From NCBI RefSeq assembly GCF_029761935.1, contig NZ_CP121699.1, forward strand, positions 1,860,001 through 1,924,000: 64,000 nt of DNA. The letters run 5' to 3'. Each line of letters begins with the position of its first letter. Position 1 is the stretch's first letter. The notes under the pieces were generated by a model. That model searched no databases. It was not told the origin of the DNA and saw only the letters and a list, made by a program, of their open reading frames with translations. The position numbers and the translations under genes were made by a program. Origin of the DNA: Microbacterium testaceum. Lineage in GTDB: Bacteria > Actinomycetota > Actinomycetes > Actinomycetales > Microbacteriaceae. Below are positions 7,237 to 17,018 of this stretch, in pieces.

Positions 7237-8241
7237 ATGAAGCTTCTCGCGATCCACGCCGCGGAGGACATCCGCTGGGAAGACCGCCCCGCCCCCGAAC
7301 CCGGCGACGGCGAGGTGCGGCTGCGCGTGCGTTACGTCGGCATCTGCGGGTCGGACCTGCACTACTACTTCCACGGCAAGAACGGCGAGTACGCGGTGCG
7401 AGAGCCCCTGACCCCCGGTCACGAGCTGTCGGCCGAGGTCGACCTCGACCCCTCGGGTCGCCTCGCGCCGGGCACGCCCGTCACCGTGCACCCCGCGCGC
7501 TTCGGCCCCTCGGTGCCGGGCCTCGAGGAGCGCCCGCACCTGCGCGCGGGCGGCGACTACCTCGGCAGCGCCGCGGGCTTCCCCCACCGACAGGGCGGAG
7601 CCGCCGAGCTGCTCGTGGTCGAGGAACAGATGATCCGCGTCCTGCCCGAGGGGCTGTCGCTCGAGCGCGCCGCCCTCGCCGAGCCCCTCGCCGTCGCCAT
7701 CCATGCGGTGAGCCTCGCGGGCGACCTCTCCGGCAAGCGGGCGCTCGTCATCGGGTCCGGCCCTATCGGCCTGCTGGTCGCGGCGGCCGCCGTGCACGCG
7801 GGAGCCGAGCTGGTCGGCGCGAGCGACGTGCGCCCCGAACCGCTCGAGCGCGCCCGCGCCCTCGGTGCGGCCGAGACCTTCCTCGTGGGCACCGACGCGA
7901 TCGAGAACGAGTCGTTCGACGTCGTCTTCGAGTGCTCCGGCGTCGGAGTGGCCCTCACCCAGGCGGTCCGCGCCGTCCGCCGCGCCGGCACCGTCGTGCA
8001 GGTCGGCATGCTGCCGGATGCCGAACTCGGGGTGAACCTCGCCCCGATGCTCGCGAAGGAGCTGACGCTGCGCGGAGCCTTCCGCTTCTCGACCGAGATC
8101 GACGATGCCATCGCGATGCTCGCCTCGACCGACGCGCTCGACACCGTCGTGTCGCACGTCGTCCCCGCCGCCGACGCGGTCAGCGCGTTCGCCGTGGCGC
8201 GGGACTCCTCGGCATCCGCCAAAGTCCTGCTCGCTCTCTGA
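7237..8241 (+). CDS. L-idonate 5-dehydrogenase-like zinc alcohol dehydrogenase
   Basis: Medium-chain dehydrogenase/reductase, 334 residues. Catalytic zinc ligands are visible as Cys37 (GICGSD) and His62-Glu63 (GHE), and the NAD-binding loop as VIGSGPIGLLVAAA. The sequence resembles L-idonate 5-dehydrogenase, which makes 5-keto-gluconate. The lobe that normally carries four structural-zinc cysteines (about residues 85-103) has none: the stretch reads PARFGPSVPGLEERPHLRAG. The start is fixed by GAAGGAG eight bases before ATG 7237. It sits 44 bp after the fructuronate reductase gene and may oxidise a related aldonate or uronate. Substrate remains inferred. Confidence 0.85.
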   Translation: MKLLAIHAAEDIRWEDRPAPEPGDGEVRLRVRYVGICGSDLHYYFHGKNGEYAVREPLTPGHELSAEVDLDPSGRLAPGTPVTVHPARFGPSVPGLEERPHLRAGGDYLGSAAGFPHRQGGAAELLVVEEQMIRVLPEGLSLERAALAEPLAVAIHAVSLAGDLSGKRALVIGSGPIGLLVAAAAVHAGAELVGASDVRPEPLERARALGAAETFLVGTDAIENESFDVVFECSGVGVALTQAVRAVRRAGTVVQVGMLPDAELGVNLAPMLAKELTLRGAFRFSTEIDDAIAMLASTDALDTVVSHVVPAADAVSAFAVARDSSASAKVLLAL

Positions 8242-8309
8242 GCGGGCCCCTCGAACATCCCCCGACACCCAGCGATCCCGCTACGCATCACCTACGAAGG
8301 AGTAATCCG

Positions 8310-9710
8310 ATGAGCAGCTCATCCGCCCCCGGCGTCGACGCCTCGACGTCGCCGCCCGTCGCCAAACGGTCCGTCGGCGACCTCGCCCGCGCCGCCGTCT
8401 CGGGCTGGCTCGGCACCGCGCTGGAGTTCATGGACTTCCAGCTCTACTCGCTCGCCGCGGCCCTCGTGTTCAGCCAGATCTTCTTCGCCGGGGGCGACGC
8501 CGCGATGGCGGTCGTTCTGGCGATGGCCACCTACGGCGTGGGCTACGTGGCCCGCCCGGTCGGCGCCTTCTTCTTCGCCCGCATCGGCGACAAGATCGGC
8601 CGTAAGCAGGTGCTGTTCTACACGATCCTGCTCATGGGCGCCGCGACCACCCTGATCGGCATACTGCCCACCTACGAGCAGGTCGGCATCCTGGCTCCGA
8701 TCCTCCTCGTGGTCCTCCGCCTCGCCCAAGGCTTCGGCGCCGGAGCCGAGATCTCGGGCGCGGGCGTCATGCTCGCCGAGTACGCCCCCGACAACCGCCG
8801 CGGCGTCGTCGCTTCGCTCGTCGCGCTCGGCACCAACTGCGGAACGCTGTTCGCCTCGGGCATCTGGGCGATCCTGCTCGCCGTGATGATGGAGAGCGAC
8901 GTCATCGCGTGGGGCTGGCGCATCCCCTTCATCGGCAGCGCGATCATCATGCTCTTCGCTCTCTGGGTGCGCTTCAACCTCAAGGAGAGCCCCGTCTTCG
9001 AAGAGCGCACCGACGTCGTCGACGGCAAGGCGCTCTCGCGCACCGAGCTGCGCAAGGTCGCCACCGAGACCAACGACATCCGCACGCTCGAGTCGCTGCA
9101 GAAGAAGCCCCTCAAGGCCGTGCTCGTGTCGTTCTTCCTGCGCTTCGGCCAGGCCGGCAACTCCGGCATCGTGCAGACCTACCTCATCTCGTTCATCACG
9201 ATCACCCTCGCGATCTCGAAGGAGGTCGGCCCCGAGATCGTCATCGTCTCGTCGCTGATCGGGTTCCTCACGATTCCGCTCGTCGGCTTCCTCGGCGACA
9301 AGTTCGGCCGCCGCCGCATGTACATCGTGATGTCGGCGCTGTCGCTCGTGCTGATCGTGCCGACGCTGCTGATGATCAACTCCCGCGAGGTCGGTGCGAT
9401 CTTCGTCGGCTACGCGCTCATCCACAACATCTCGGTGCTGGGCCTGGCGTCGATGGAGAACATCTCGATCCCCGAGATCTTCGGCGCCCGCAACCGCTAC
9501 ACCCTCACCGCCGTCGTGCGCGAGGTCGCCGCGATCGTCGCCACCGGCATCGGCCCGGTCATCGCCGCCGCGTGGGTGGCCGCTGCCACCGGCAGCATCG
9601 TGCCGATCATGGTGCTCATGGGCGTCTTCACCGCGTCGGCCCTGGTCGCCGCGATCGTCGCCCCCGAGTGGACCGGTCGCGATCTGCGGGATCCCCGCCC
9701 CGCGATGTGA
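8310..9710 (+). CDS. MFS permease, metabolite:H+ symporter type
   Basis: 466-residue transporter with the signature loops of the MHS/ShiA-ProP branch: a helix containing FMDFQLYSLAAALVF near residue 40, RPVGAFFFARIGDKIGRKQ near 90-108, and GAGAEISGAGVMLAEYAP in the middle. The second half repeats the pattern GDKFGRRRMYIVM. GAAGGAG lies just upstream of ATG 8310. Its position inside the hexuronate operon makes glucuronate, mannonate or another sugar acid the likely substrate. A 243-bp GC-rich spacer separates it from the mannonate dehydratase gene. Confidence 0.88.
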   Translation: MSSSSAPGVDASTSPPVAKRSVGDLARAAVSGWLGTALEFMDFQLYSLAAALVFSQIFFAGGDAAMAVVLAMATYGVGYVARPVGAFFFARIGDKIGRKQVLFYTILLMGAATTLIGILPTYEQVGILAPILLVVLRLAQGFGAGAEISGAGVMLAEYAPDNRRGVVASLVALGTNCGTLFASGIWAILLAVMMESDVIAWGWRIPFIGSAIIMLFALWVRFNLKESPVFEERTDVVDGKALSRTELRKVATETNDIRTLESLQKKPLKAVLVSFFLRFGQAGNSGIVQTYLISFITITLAISKEVGPEIVIVSSLIGFLTIPLVGFLGDKFGRRRMYIVMSALSLVLIVPTLLMINSREVGAIFVGYALIHNISVLGLASMENISIPEIFGARNRYTLTAVVREVAAIVATGIGPVIAAAWVAAATGSIVPIMVLMGVFTASALVAAIVAPEWTGRDLRDPRPAM

Positions 9711-9953
9711 TTCCCGCGGGGCCCCTCTCGGGCGGCCCCGCACCCGGGCGGGTTCGTCACGGCGGGCCCGCCCGGCATCCCTCTCCCCTCGCGCGTCCTC
9801 CCGGGGCGTCCGGCGTGGCCCCGGGTCCACGTTCGACGCCCCGGGGCCAGCTCCGACGCCCCCGCGTGTGGGGCGCTGCCCCCTCCAGCGCCCCGGGGCC
9901 ACGAATCGTGCCCCGCTCCGACCCGCCGCCTCCCTTCGCCAGAAAGTCCGCAT
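9711..9953. other. GC-rich spacer within hexuronate operon
   Basis: 243 bp, low-complexity and C/G-rich, with several copies of CCCCGGGG-like words (for example near 9835-9845 and 9890-9900). No open frame here has convincing codon bias. It can form several hairpins and may mark a partial terminator or processing region between the permease and dehydratase genes. Confidence 0.4.
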
Positions 9954-11180
9954 ATGAGCATCGCCTCCGCCGACGTCATCGTCACCAGCCCCGGCCGCAA
10001 CTTCGTCACCCTGAAGATCACCACGAGCGACGGCATCGTCGGCTGGGGCGATGCCACCCTGAACGGCCGCGAGCTGTCGGTGGCGGCGTACCTCTCCGAC
10101 CACCTCGCCTCGATGCTCATCGGCCGCGACGAGGACCGCATCGAAGACACCTGGCAGTACCTGTACCGCGGGGCGTACTGGCGCCGAGGACCGGTGACCA
10201 TGGCCGCGATCGCCGCGGTCGACATGGCGCTCTGGGACATCAAGGCCAAGAAGGCCGGGATGCCGCTGTACCAACTGCTCGGAGGTGCGAGCCGCGACGG
10301 CGTGCGCGTCTACGCCCACGCCTCGGGCACCGACTTCGAGGCCCTCTCTAACGCGATCACCGGATACCGCGAGCTCGGTTTCACCGCCGTGCGCGTGCAG
10401 ACCGGCGTCCCCGGCCTCGGACAGATCTACGGCGTCTCGGCCGCCGGCCCGGGCGTGCGCTACGACTACGAGCCCGCTAAGCGCTCGGGCGACCGCCCCG
10501 CCGAAGAGACCTGGGACACGCGCCAGTACCTCAACCACATGCCCGGGGTCTTCTCGAAGATCCGCGAGGAGTTCGGCACCGACCTGCGCATCCTGCACGA
10601 CGGTCACCACCGCATGTCGCCGATCGAGGCGGCGCGCTTTGCCAAGGACGTCGAGCCCTACGACCTGTTCTGGCTCGAAGACGCCACCCCCGGCGAAGAC
10701 CAGACGGCGCTGCGCCTCATCCGCCAGCACTCGACGACCCCGCTCGCGATCGGCGAGGTGTTCAACACCGTGTACGACTACCAGACGCTCATCACCGAGC
10801 GCCTGATCGACTACGTGCGCTCGGCCGTGACCCACACCGGCGGCATCACCGCGATGAAGAAGCTGCTCGACTTCGCCGCGATTTACGGCATCCGCTCCGG
10901 CATCCACGGTCCGACCGACATCTCGCCCGTCGGTATGGCGGCGGCGCTGCACCTGGATCTCGCGATCCACAACTTCGGCATTCAGGAGTACATGCCGCAC
11001 AACGAGCAGACGCTCGAGGTGTTCCGAACGTCGTTCACCTTCGACAAGGGCTTCCTGCACCCGGGCGACCAGCCCGGTCTCGGCGTCGAGCTCGACGAAG
11101 AGGCCGCCGGCGCGTTCGAGTACACGAAGGCGTACCTGCCCGTGAACCGCCTGCTCGACGGGACCGTCCATGACTGGTGA
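9954..11180 (+). CDS. manD: D-mannonate dehydratase ManD (enolase superfamily, RspA-like)
   Basis: 408 residues of the enolase-superfamily mannonate dehydratase subgroup formerly called starvation-sensing RspA. The N-terminal capping domain reads [17 protein letters not shown]. The barrel carries metal and catalytic residues in [11 protein letters not shown] (Asp and His), FWLEDATP (Glu) and AIGEVF (Glu), plus [14 protein letters not shown] near the end. It dehydrates D-mannonate to 2-keto-3-deoxygluconate. Context of reductase before and KDG kinase/aldolase behind supports that reaction. The last 11 bp overlap the aldolase gene, so the two are coupled. Confidence 0.92.
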   Translation: MSIASADVIVTSPGRNFVTLKITTSDGIVGWGDATLNGRELSVAAYLSDHLASMLIGRDEDRIEDTWQYLYRGAYWRRGPVTMAAIAAVDMALWDIKAKKAGMPLYQLLGGASRDGVRVYAHASGTDFEALSNAITGYRELGFTAVRVQTGVPGLGQIYGVSAAGPGVRYDYEPAKRSGDRPAEETWDTRQYLNHMPGVFSKIREEFGTDLRILHDGHHRMSPIEAARFAKDVEPYDLFWLEDATPGEDQTALRLIRQHSTTPLAIGEVFNTVYDYQTLITERLIDYVRSAVTHTGGITAMKKLLDFAAIYGIRSGIHGPTDISPVGMAAALHLDLAIHNFGIQEYMPHNEQTLEVFRTSFTFDKGFLHPGDQPGLGVELDEEAAGAFEYTKAYLPVNRLLDGTVHDW

Positions 11181-11808
11181 GCTTCCCTCCCGCACTGTCT
11201 CGTCGAAGCTCGTCGTCGTCGCGCGGGCATCCGCCGCGTCGGACTACGCGCCCGTGCTGGCCTCGCTCGCCGAGGCGGGCGTGCGCAGCGTCGAGCTGAC
11301 GCTCACGACCCCCGGCACCTTCGACGCCTTCGCGGATCTGCGCTCGTCGTTCGACGGCGACCTGGGCATCGGCACGGTCACGAACCTCGACCAGCTCGAA
11401 CGCGCAATCGCCGTCGGCGCGGACTACGTCGTCACCCCGATCACCTCGACCGTGCTGGTCGAACGCGCGGTCGCCGCGGGCATGCCGATCGTCCCCGGCG
11501 GCCTCACCCCCACCGAACTCTTCGCCTCGTGGGCGGTGGGCGCCTCGGCGGTGAAGGTGTTCCCGGCCGGTCAGGTCGGCCCCGGCTACCTGAAGGACCT
11601 GCGCGGACCGTTCCCCGACATCGCCGTCGTCCCCTCGGGAGGGGTGGATGCCGACAGCGCGGCCGCCTGGCTCGCGGCGGGCGCCGTGGCGGTCAGCGTC
11701 GGCGGTCCGCTTCTCGGTGACGCGTTCCGCGGCGGCGACCTGGGCGCGCTCCGCGAGCGGGCCGAGCGGTTCGTCGCGGTGTGCGCGGGATCGGACGTAC
11801 CCGCGTGA
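11170..11808 (+). CDS. 2-dehydro-3-deoxyphosphogluconate (KDPG) aldolase
   Basis: 212-residue class I aldolase that splits KDPG to pyruvate and glyceraldehyde 3-phosphate. The Schiff-base lysine is in [10 protein letters not shown] and the general acid Glu in [19 protein letters not shown] is the substrate loop. The usual VSPG segment reads YVVTPITS, and the Arg often found after TL in the Glu strand is Thr, so this is a divergent actinobacterial form and could act on related keto-deoxy sugars. It overlaps manD at the 5' end. Its TGA overlaps the kinase start GTG (GTGA). Confidence 0.88.
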   Translation: MTGELPSRTVSSKLVVVARASAASDYAPVLASLAEAGVRSVELTLTTPGTFDAFADLRSSFDGDLGIGTVTNLDQLERAIAVGADYVVTPITSTVLVERAVAAGMPIVPGGLTPTELFASWAVGASAVKVFPAGQVGPGYLKDLRGPFPDIAVVPSGGVDADSAAAWLAAGAVAVSVGGPLLGDAFRGGDLGALRERAERFVAVCAGSDVPA

Positions 11809-12737
11809 CCCGCGTCGTCACCCTCGGCGAGACGATGGCGCTCGCCCGGACGACCGAGGTCGGCTCGCTCCGCCACGCCGCGGGCCTCGCCCTCGGCATC
11901 GGGGGTGCCGAGACCAACGTCGCCGTGGGCCTGCGCCGTCTGGGCGTCGACGCCGCGTGGCTCGGCCGCGTCGGCGACGACCCGCTCGGCGAGCGCATCG
12001 CGCGGGAGCTGCGCGGAGAAGGACTCGACGTGCACGCGATCGTCGACGCCGAGGCCCCGACGGGCCTGATGCTCAAGGAGCGCCCGTCCGCGGTATCCAC
12101 CGCCGTGCACTACTACCGCCGCGGTTCGGCGGGCTCACGCCTCGCGCCCGACGACGTTCCGGCGGGATGGATCGAGAACGCCGATCTGCTGCACGTGACG
12201 GGGATCACTCCCCTTCTGTCCGACACCGCTCGCGCCGCCGTGTTCTCAGCCGTCGAGCGCGCCCGCGCCGCCGGCGTTCCCGTCAGCTTCGACGTCAACT
12301 ACCGCTCCGCCCTGGCGTCCTCCGCGGTCGCGGGTCCGATCCTCCGCGAGATCGCGGCGATGTCGACCCTCGTGTTCGGCGGGGTCGAGGAGTTCGCCCT
12401 GATGAGCCCGGATGCCGCCGAGTCGCTGCTCGATTCCGGCGTGCAGCACGTGGTGGTCAAGCGCGGCCCGGATGGAGCCACCGCCTTGACCACGGCGGGC
12501 GACACCGAGGCCCTCGGCTTCGTCATCGATCCGCTCGACACGGTCGGCGCGGGCGACGCGTTCGTCGCGGGCTACCTCAGCGCCCACCTCGAGGGCCTCG
12601 ACGTGGCCGACACGCTGGTGCGCGCCAACGCCTGCGGCGCGATGGCCTGCCTCGTGCCCGGCGACTGGGAGGCCGCGCCCACGCGCCGGGACCTCGAGCG
12701 TTTCCTCGCCGGCGGCGGGGATCCGGTGCGGCGCTGA
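11805..12737 (+). CDS. kdgK: 2-keto-3-deoxygluconate kinase, PfkB family
   Basis: 310-residue ribokinase-type sugar kinase. It shows N-terminal GGAETNVAVGLRRLG at about 31-45 and the C-terminal ATP/anion-hole motif DTVGAGDAFVAGYLS with the catalytic Asp. It would phosphorylate KDG to KDPG for the preceding aldolase. GTG 11805 is chosen because it overlaps the aldolase stop as GTGA. It is the last gene of the operon and converges with the sterol-carrier-like gene 111 bp downstream. A clear intrinsic terminator is not obvious in 12738-12848. Confidence 0.9.
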   Translation: MTRVVTLGETMALARTTEVGSLRHAAGLALGIGGAETNVAVGLRRLGVDAAWLGRVGDDPLGERIARELRGEGLDVHAIVDAEAPTGLMLKERPSAVSTAVHYYRRGSAGSRLAPDDVPAGWIENADLLHVTGITPLLSDTARAAVFSAVERARAAGVPVSFDVNYRSALASSAVAGPILREIAAMSTLVFGGVEEFALMSPDAAESLLDSGVQHVVVKRGPDGATALTTAGDTEALGFVIDPLDTVGAGDAFVAGYLSAHLEGLDVADTLVRANACGAMACLVPGDWEAAPTRRDLERFLAGGGDPVRR

Positions 12738-12848
12738 CGTGGGCGCCGACCGAGGTCACGCGTTCCGCGCGACGGTGCACGGATCGTTCGTGTGATCTCG
12801 CGCGGATCGCGTGCCCTCGATGAAGAGCCGCGGATGCCGCGACCCGGG

Positions 12849-13205
12849 CTACGGCCGCAGCGGCAGCAACGCGCTGAGGTCGGCGCGCACGCCCGAGGCG
12901 ACGATGCGGCCGGCGGTCACGGCATCCGCCCACTTCTCTTGACCGGTCGCGACGGCGATCCAGGTTGCGGCATCGGTCTCGACCACGTTGGGCGGAGTGC
13001 CGCGCGTGTGCCGGGGGCCCTCGATCACCTGCACCGCGCCGAAGGGCGGCACGCGCATCTCGACCGAGTTGCCCGGGGCCTTCTCGACGAGCAGCTGCAG
13101 CAGGTAGCGCACGGCCGTGGCGGTCGCCGGGCGCGGCGCGTCTCCGGCAGCGACCGCGGCGAGCGCGGCACGGCCGTCTCCGGTCTCGATGCGGCGGGGA
13201 GGCAT
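12849..13205 (-). CDS. Sterol carrier family protein (SCP2-like)
   Basis: 118 residues. After a short basic start ([18 protein letters not shown]) comes an SCP2-type fold signature with a helix-rich N-terminal half ([23 protein letters not shown]). The later part reads [22 protein letters not shown] and ends [18 protein letters not shown]. Such proteins lie close to pur genes in many actinobacteria and are of unknown ligand. The ATG at 13205 is chosen because codon bias collapses further upstream. It converges with the KDG kinase gene and is transcribed away from purD. Confidence 0.8.
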   Translation of the reverse strand: MPPRRIETGDGRAALAAVAAGDAPRPATATAVRYLLQLLVEKAPGNSVEMRVPPFGAVQVIEGPRHTRGTPPNVVETDAATWIAVATGQEKWADAVTAGRIVASGVRADLSALLPLRP

Positions 13206-13258
13206 GGCATCCACGCTACCCGCGGGCCAGTGGCGGGGGCGCCGCGCGGAGCGTGGCG

Positions 13259-13444
13259 GCACGACGCAGGAGATCGGCGCGCGAACACGGGAGAACCGCC
13301 GGCCCGGGCGCGCCCTGTCGCCGGGTCTCCTGCGTGGTGTCGGGACGCCCCCTCGGGACCCACCGCGACACAACGCAGGAGAACGTACGCCTGCGAAGCC
13401 AAGCGTGCCCGCCCGATGCGGCCGGCCGGTCGCGCGTCCTGCGT
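13259..13444. repeat. Four-copy ACGCAGGAG repeat, alternating orientation
   Basis: The word ACGCAGGAG (or its shortened form) occurs four times in 186 bp between the sterol-carrier gene and purD. Forward copies are at 13264-13272 and 13373-13381; reverse copies are at 13327-13335 and 13437-13444. The middle pair forms a 17-bp inverted repeat with one mismatch (13326-13342 and 13366-13382, loop 23). No gene with good codon bias occupies 13206-13492. Confidence 0.65.
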
Positions 13445-13480
13445 AGCGCCCGCGGCGCGAGGGTGCGATCCCGCTCTCGG

Positions 13481-13492
13481 TAGGCTGTCCGC

Positions 13493-13495
<3 letters not shown>
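13481..13495 (+). promoter_or_regulatory. Leaderless promoter of purD (-10 TAGGCT)
   Basis: TAGGCT (13481-13486) is followed by gtccgc and the GTG start at 13493, again six bases. The arrangement equals that of purM and purC. Confidence 0.6.
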
Positions 13496-14764
<1,269 letters not shown>

Positions 14765-14848
14765 GCCCGGCGGTCCGCTCCGGCTGGCGCGCACGGGACG
14801 GCGCGCCGTCGTCGTCGTTCACGAGGGCGCGACGCCCCTCGGGCCGGG

Positions 14849-15286
14849 CTATTTGAGCTCGGCCGAGTCGGTCGCGGCGGTGAGCACGGCGACGATGTCA
14901 CGCTCGAGGTCCGGATCGATGTCCGCGAGGGCGGCTTCGAAGGCGGAGTCGAAGCGGACGAGGCACTTCCACGGGTCGACGGAGAGGTCGATCTGCGCGT
15001 GGAGGCGGACCACCCGCCGGTCGTGGCGGTCGAATTCTCGACGCAGGATGTCTCGCTGCTCGAGTCGGTCGACGAGGGTGGTGATGCCGCCGGAGGTGAG
15101 GTTCAGATGAGTGCGTAGCTGCCCCGGTCGGATACCGGGGTTCTCGGCGATGTGAACGATGGCGAGGACGTCTACGTTGTTCAGATCGAGGAGGCGTCGC
15201 GCTTGCGTGAGACAGCGGTCACGCTCGCGCATGTACCGTTCGAGGGCCGTCGCGATGGGCGATGCGGCCTCCGCAACTGGGGTCAT
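14849..15286 (-). CDS. MarR-family transcriptional regulator
   Basis: 145 residues with a winged helix: DVLAIVHIAENPGIRPGQL, the recognition helix LTSGGITTLVDRLEQRDIL and the wing REFDRHDRRVVRLH. Helices at both ends would make the dimer interface. The ATG at 15286 has GAGGG about seven bases before it. The open frame continues far upstream without coding character. No target is adjacent on the same strand; a 20-bp palindrome lies 254 bp upstream. Ligand and regulon are unknown. Confidence 0.88.
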   Translation of the reverse strand: MTPVAEAASPIATALERYMRERDRCLTQARRLLDLNNVDVLAIVHIAENPGIRPGQLRTHLNLTSGGITTLVDRLEQRDILRREFDRHDRRVVRLHAQIDLSVDPWKCLVRFDSAFEAALADIDPDLERDIVAVLTAATDSAELK

Positions 15287-15664
15287 GAATGCCCTCACCG
15301 GTTCTCTCGTTCTCGCGATCCCATACAGAACTCTCGACAGTACGCCCGGCGGTGTGACGACGTGCTCGGGGTGAGGGTGCTTGACAAAGCGCGCACCCCC
15401 TCTCTTCGCCGTGGGCGTCGGCGTGACGACGGTTGCCGACCGCGAGCCGCGAACGTGAGGCGGTCGGAGGACTTCACCGCCCGGGCGGAATGCGTGGGGG
15501 CACACCCGGACGGTGAAGCCGACGTTCAAACTATCAGCTTGTCCCCCATATGGGGGACACGCTGCGCGACGTCCGCCGCGGGTGCTCTCGCGCCTGGACC
15601 TCGCAACGTGACGGGCCGGCGGTGATCGTCGTGCGCTCGGCGCGACCGCCGTACCCTCGGACGA
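15287..15664. other. Intergenic region between marR and methyltransferase genes
   Basis: 378 bp shared by two divergent genes. No frame has the local codon bias. It contains a TTGACA (15381-15386) without a clear partner -10, the perfect palindrome at 15540-15559, and the TACCCT hexamer used by the methyltransferase gene. One or more regulators clearly act here. Confidence 0.6.
15540..15559. promoter_or_regulatory. Perfect 20-bp palindrome (probable operator)
   Basis: Half-site TGTCCCCCAT is followed at once by its exact complement ATGGGGGACA, giving an uninterrupted 20-bp palindrome. There is no T-run and no gene end nearby, so an operator is more likely than a terminator. It lies 105 bp before the methyltransferase start. 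Confidence 0.6.
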
Positions 15665-15667
15665 ATG
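15652..15667 (+). promoter_or_regulatory. Leaderless promoter (-10 TACCCT)
   Basis: TACCCT (15652-15657) stands seven bases before ATG 15665. No ribosome-binding site is present. Confidence 0.5.
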
Positions 15668-16255
15668 AGTCCGACCGCCTACGACGCCCGGGCGACCGAG
15701 TACATCGCCACCCTCGGGACGATGGATGCCGTCCACCCGGTCGACCGGAGCGTCGTCGACGCCTGGGCCACCGCGGTCACCGGCCCGGTCCTCGACGCTG
15801 GCTGCGGCCCCGGCCACTGGACGGGCCATCTGTCCCAGCGCGGCCTCGACGTGCGGGGCGTCGACCTCGCGCCGCGGTTCATCTCGCACGCGCGGGCGAC
15901 CCATGCCGGCATCCGGTTCGATCTCGGCTCGATCGACGAGCTCGAGGTGGGGGACGGGGCACTCGGCGGCATCCTGTCGTGGTTCTCGACGATCCACCAC
16001 GAGTCCGCTCGTATCGCTGTCCCGCTGCGGGAGTTCGCCCGAACGCTCCGTCCGGGCGGGCGGCTGCTGCTCGGCTTCTTCGTCGGAGAGAGCATCGAGG
16101 CGTTCGATCACGCTGTGACCCGCGCCTATCGCTGGCCCGCCGCGGAGCTGGGGCGGAGAGCGGATGCCGCGGGCTTCGACGTCGTCGAGACCCACACGCG
16201 CGCGACCCTCGGCGCCCGGCCGGTGGGGGCGCTGCTTTGCGAGCGGCGGGCGTGA
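15665..16255 (+). CDS. SAM-dependent methyltransferase (class I)
   Basis: 196 residues with the Rossmann methyltransferase core. Motif I is PVLDAGCGPGHWTGHL (about 41-56), the acidic motif II follows at GVDLAPRFI, and GGILSWFSTIHH and RTLRPGGRLLLGFF are motifs III-IV. Similar proteins are annotated as generic ubiquinone/menaquinone-type or small-molecule methyltransferases, and the acceptor is not readable. Its TGA overlaps the ATG of the lipoprotein gene by one base, so the two are cotranscribed. Confidence 0.88.
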   Translation: MSPTAYDARATEYIATLGTMDAVHPVDRSVVDAWATAVTGPVLDAGCGPGHWTGHLSQRGLDVRGVDLAPRFISHARATHAGIRFDLGSIDELEVGDGALGGILSWFSTIHHESARIAVPLREFARTLRPGGRLLLGFFVGESIEAFDHAVTRAYRWPAAELGRRADAAGFDVVETHTRATLGARPVGALLCERRA

Positions 16256-16764
16256 TGCGGGCGCGGAGTGTTGTCGCGCTCGGGCTGAGCGCCGTGGTCC
16301 TGGGGCTCGCGGGGTGCTCCTCGGAGAGGGGGCGCCAGGACGTCGACGCGGTGCTCTGGCGGCAGACGATGGCGCACGAGAAGGTGGGGGCGCTCCTCGA
16401 TGTCTCGCAGCGCGAGACCGGGACCGTGCTCACGGGGCTCCGGAATGCCGCGTGGGATCGCATGGGACAGACACCACCCGATGTCCGCGAAGGCGCGATG
16501 GTCGTCTACGACCTGCACATCGTCGGGCCCACCGCTACCTTCTCCGTCTTCCTTTCGTCGGGTCCCCGGCCGGACCTCCCCCGCGATGGCGGCGGGCTCT
16601 ACAACGGTCCGAGTGAGGTCTACAGCTGCTGGGACGTGACCGCGACGTTCGGCCGGACGCCCGCGACGACGACCCGCGAACTGGGCACCGAGTGCCCGCC
16701 GGATCTCGTCGAGCAACTGCCCGACGACGCGGCCTTCGTCCGGCGCGACGCGTTCGACGGCTGA
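16255..16764 (+). CDS. Putative lipoprotein, unknown function
   Basis: 169 residues beginning with a lipoprotein signal peptide: basic MRARS, hydrophobic VVALGLSAVVLGLA and lipobox LAGCSS, so Cys about 20 would be lipidated and the protein held on the outer face of the membrane. The mature part is polar with two or three cysteines (YSCWDVTATFG, GTECPPDL) and no domain I can name. The gene is coupled to the methyltransferase. It is followed by 254 bp with a terminator for the opposite strand. Confidence 0.8.
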   Translation: MRARSVVALGLSAVVLGLAGCSSERGRQDVDAVLWRQTMAHEKVGALLDVSQRETGTVLTGLRNAAWDRMGQTPPDVREGAMVVYDLHIVGPTATFSVFLSSGPRPDLPRDGGGLYNGPSEVYSCWDVTATFGRTPATTTRELGTECPPDLVEQLPDDAAFVRRDAFDG

Positions 16765-16957
16765 GCCCACGACGACAACGGCGACCACAGATGCGCTTCT
16801 CGGCCGGCGGACACGTCTCGCGGGCTTCGGCAAAGTCGAACGCGGACTCCCACCGCGTCTCGATCACGTGGCAGGACACGTCGCGGTCAAGCTGGATCAC
16901 CCCGGCGTCCCGCTGAGGACGGCGGGAGATGCGTGATGGACGTCCTCTCACCCTGCG

Positions 16958-17001
16958 CAAAAGGCTCGAGGCCGGTAACCCCTCAGGGATCACCGGCCTC
17001 G
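16958..17001 (-). terminator. Rho-independent terminator of ice-binding-like gene
   Basis: A perfect 10-bp stem CGAGGCCGGT (16967-16976) with ACCGGCCTCG (16992-17001) is followed on the minus strand by AGCCTTTTG. It lies 18 bp after the stop of the minus-strand gene. The T-run makes this the most canonical terminator in the window. Confidence 0.75.
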
Positions 17002-17018
17002 CGTTCGTGGGGAATCGA

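Noticed and set aside
8319..11195. 958-codon minus-strand open frame across the MHS permease and mannonate dehydratase genes
   Set aside because: Same antisense artefact; composition is dominated by Arg, Asp, Glu, His and Gly, and no domain is recognisable.
13259..13444. Repeat array upstream of purD as an insertion sequence remnant
   Set aside because: No terminal inverted repeats, target duplication or transposase fragment; arms alternate within 186 bp.
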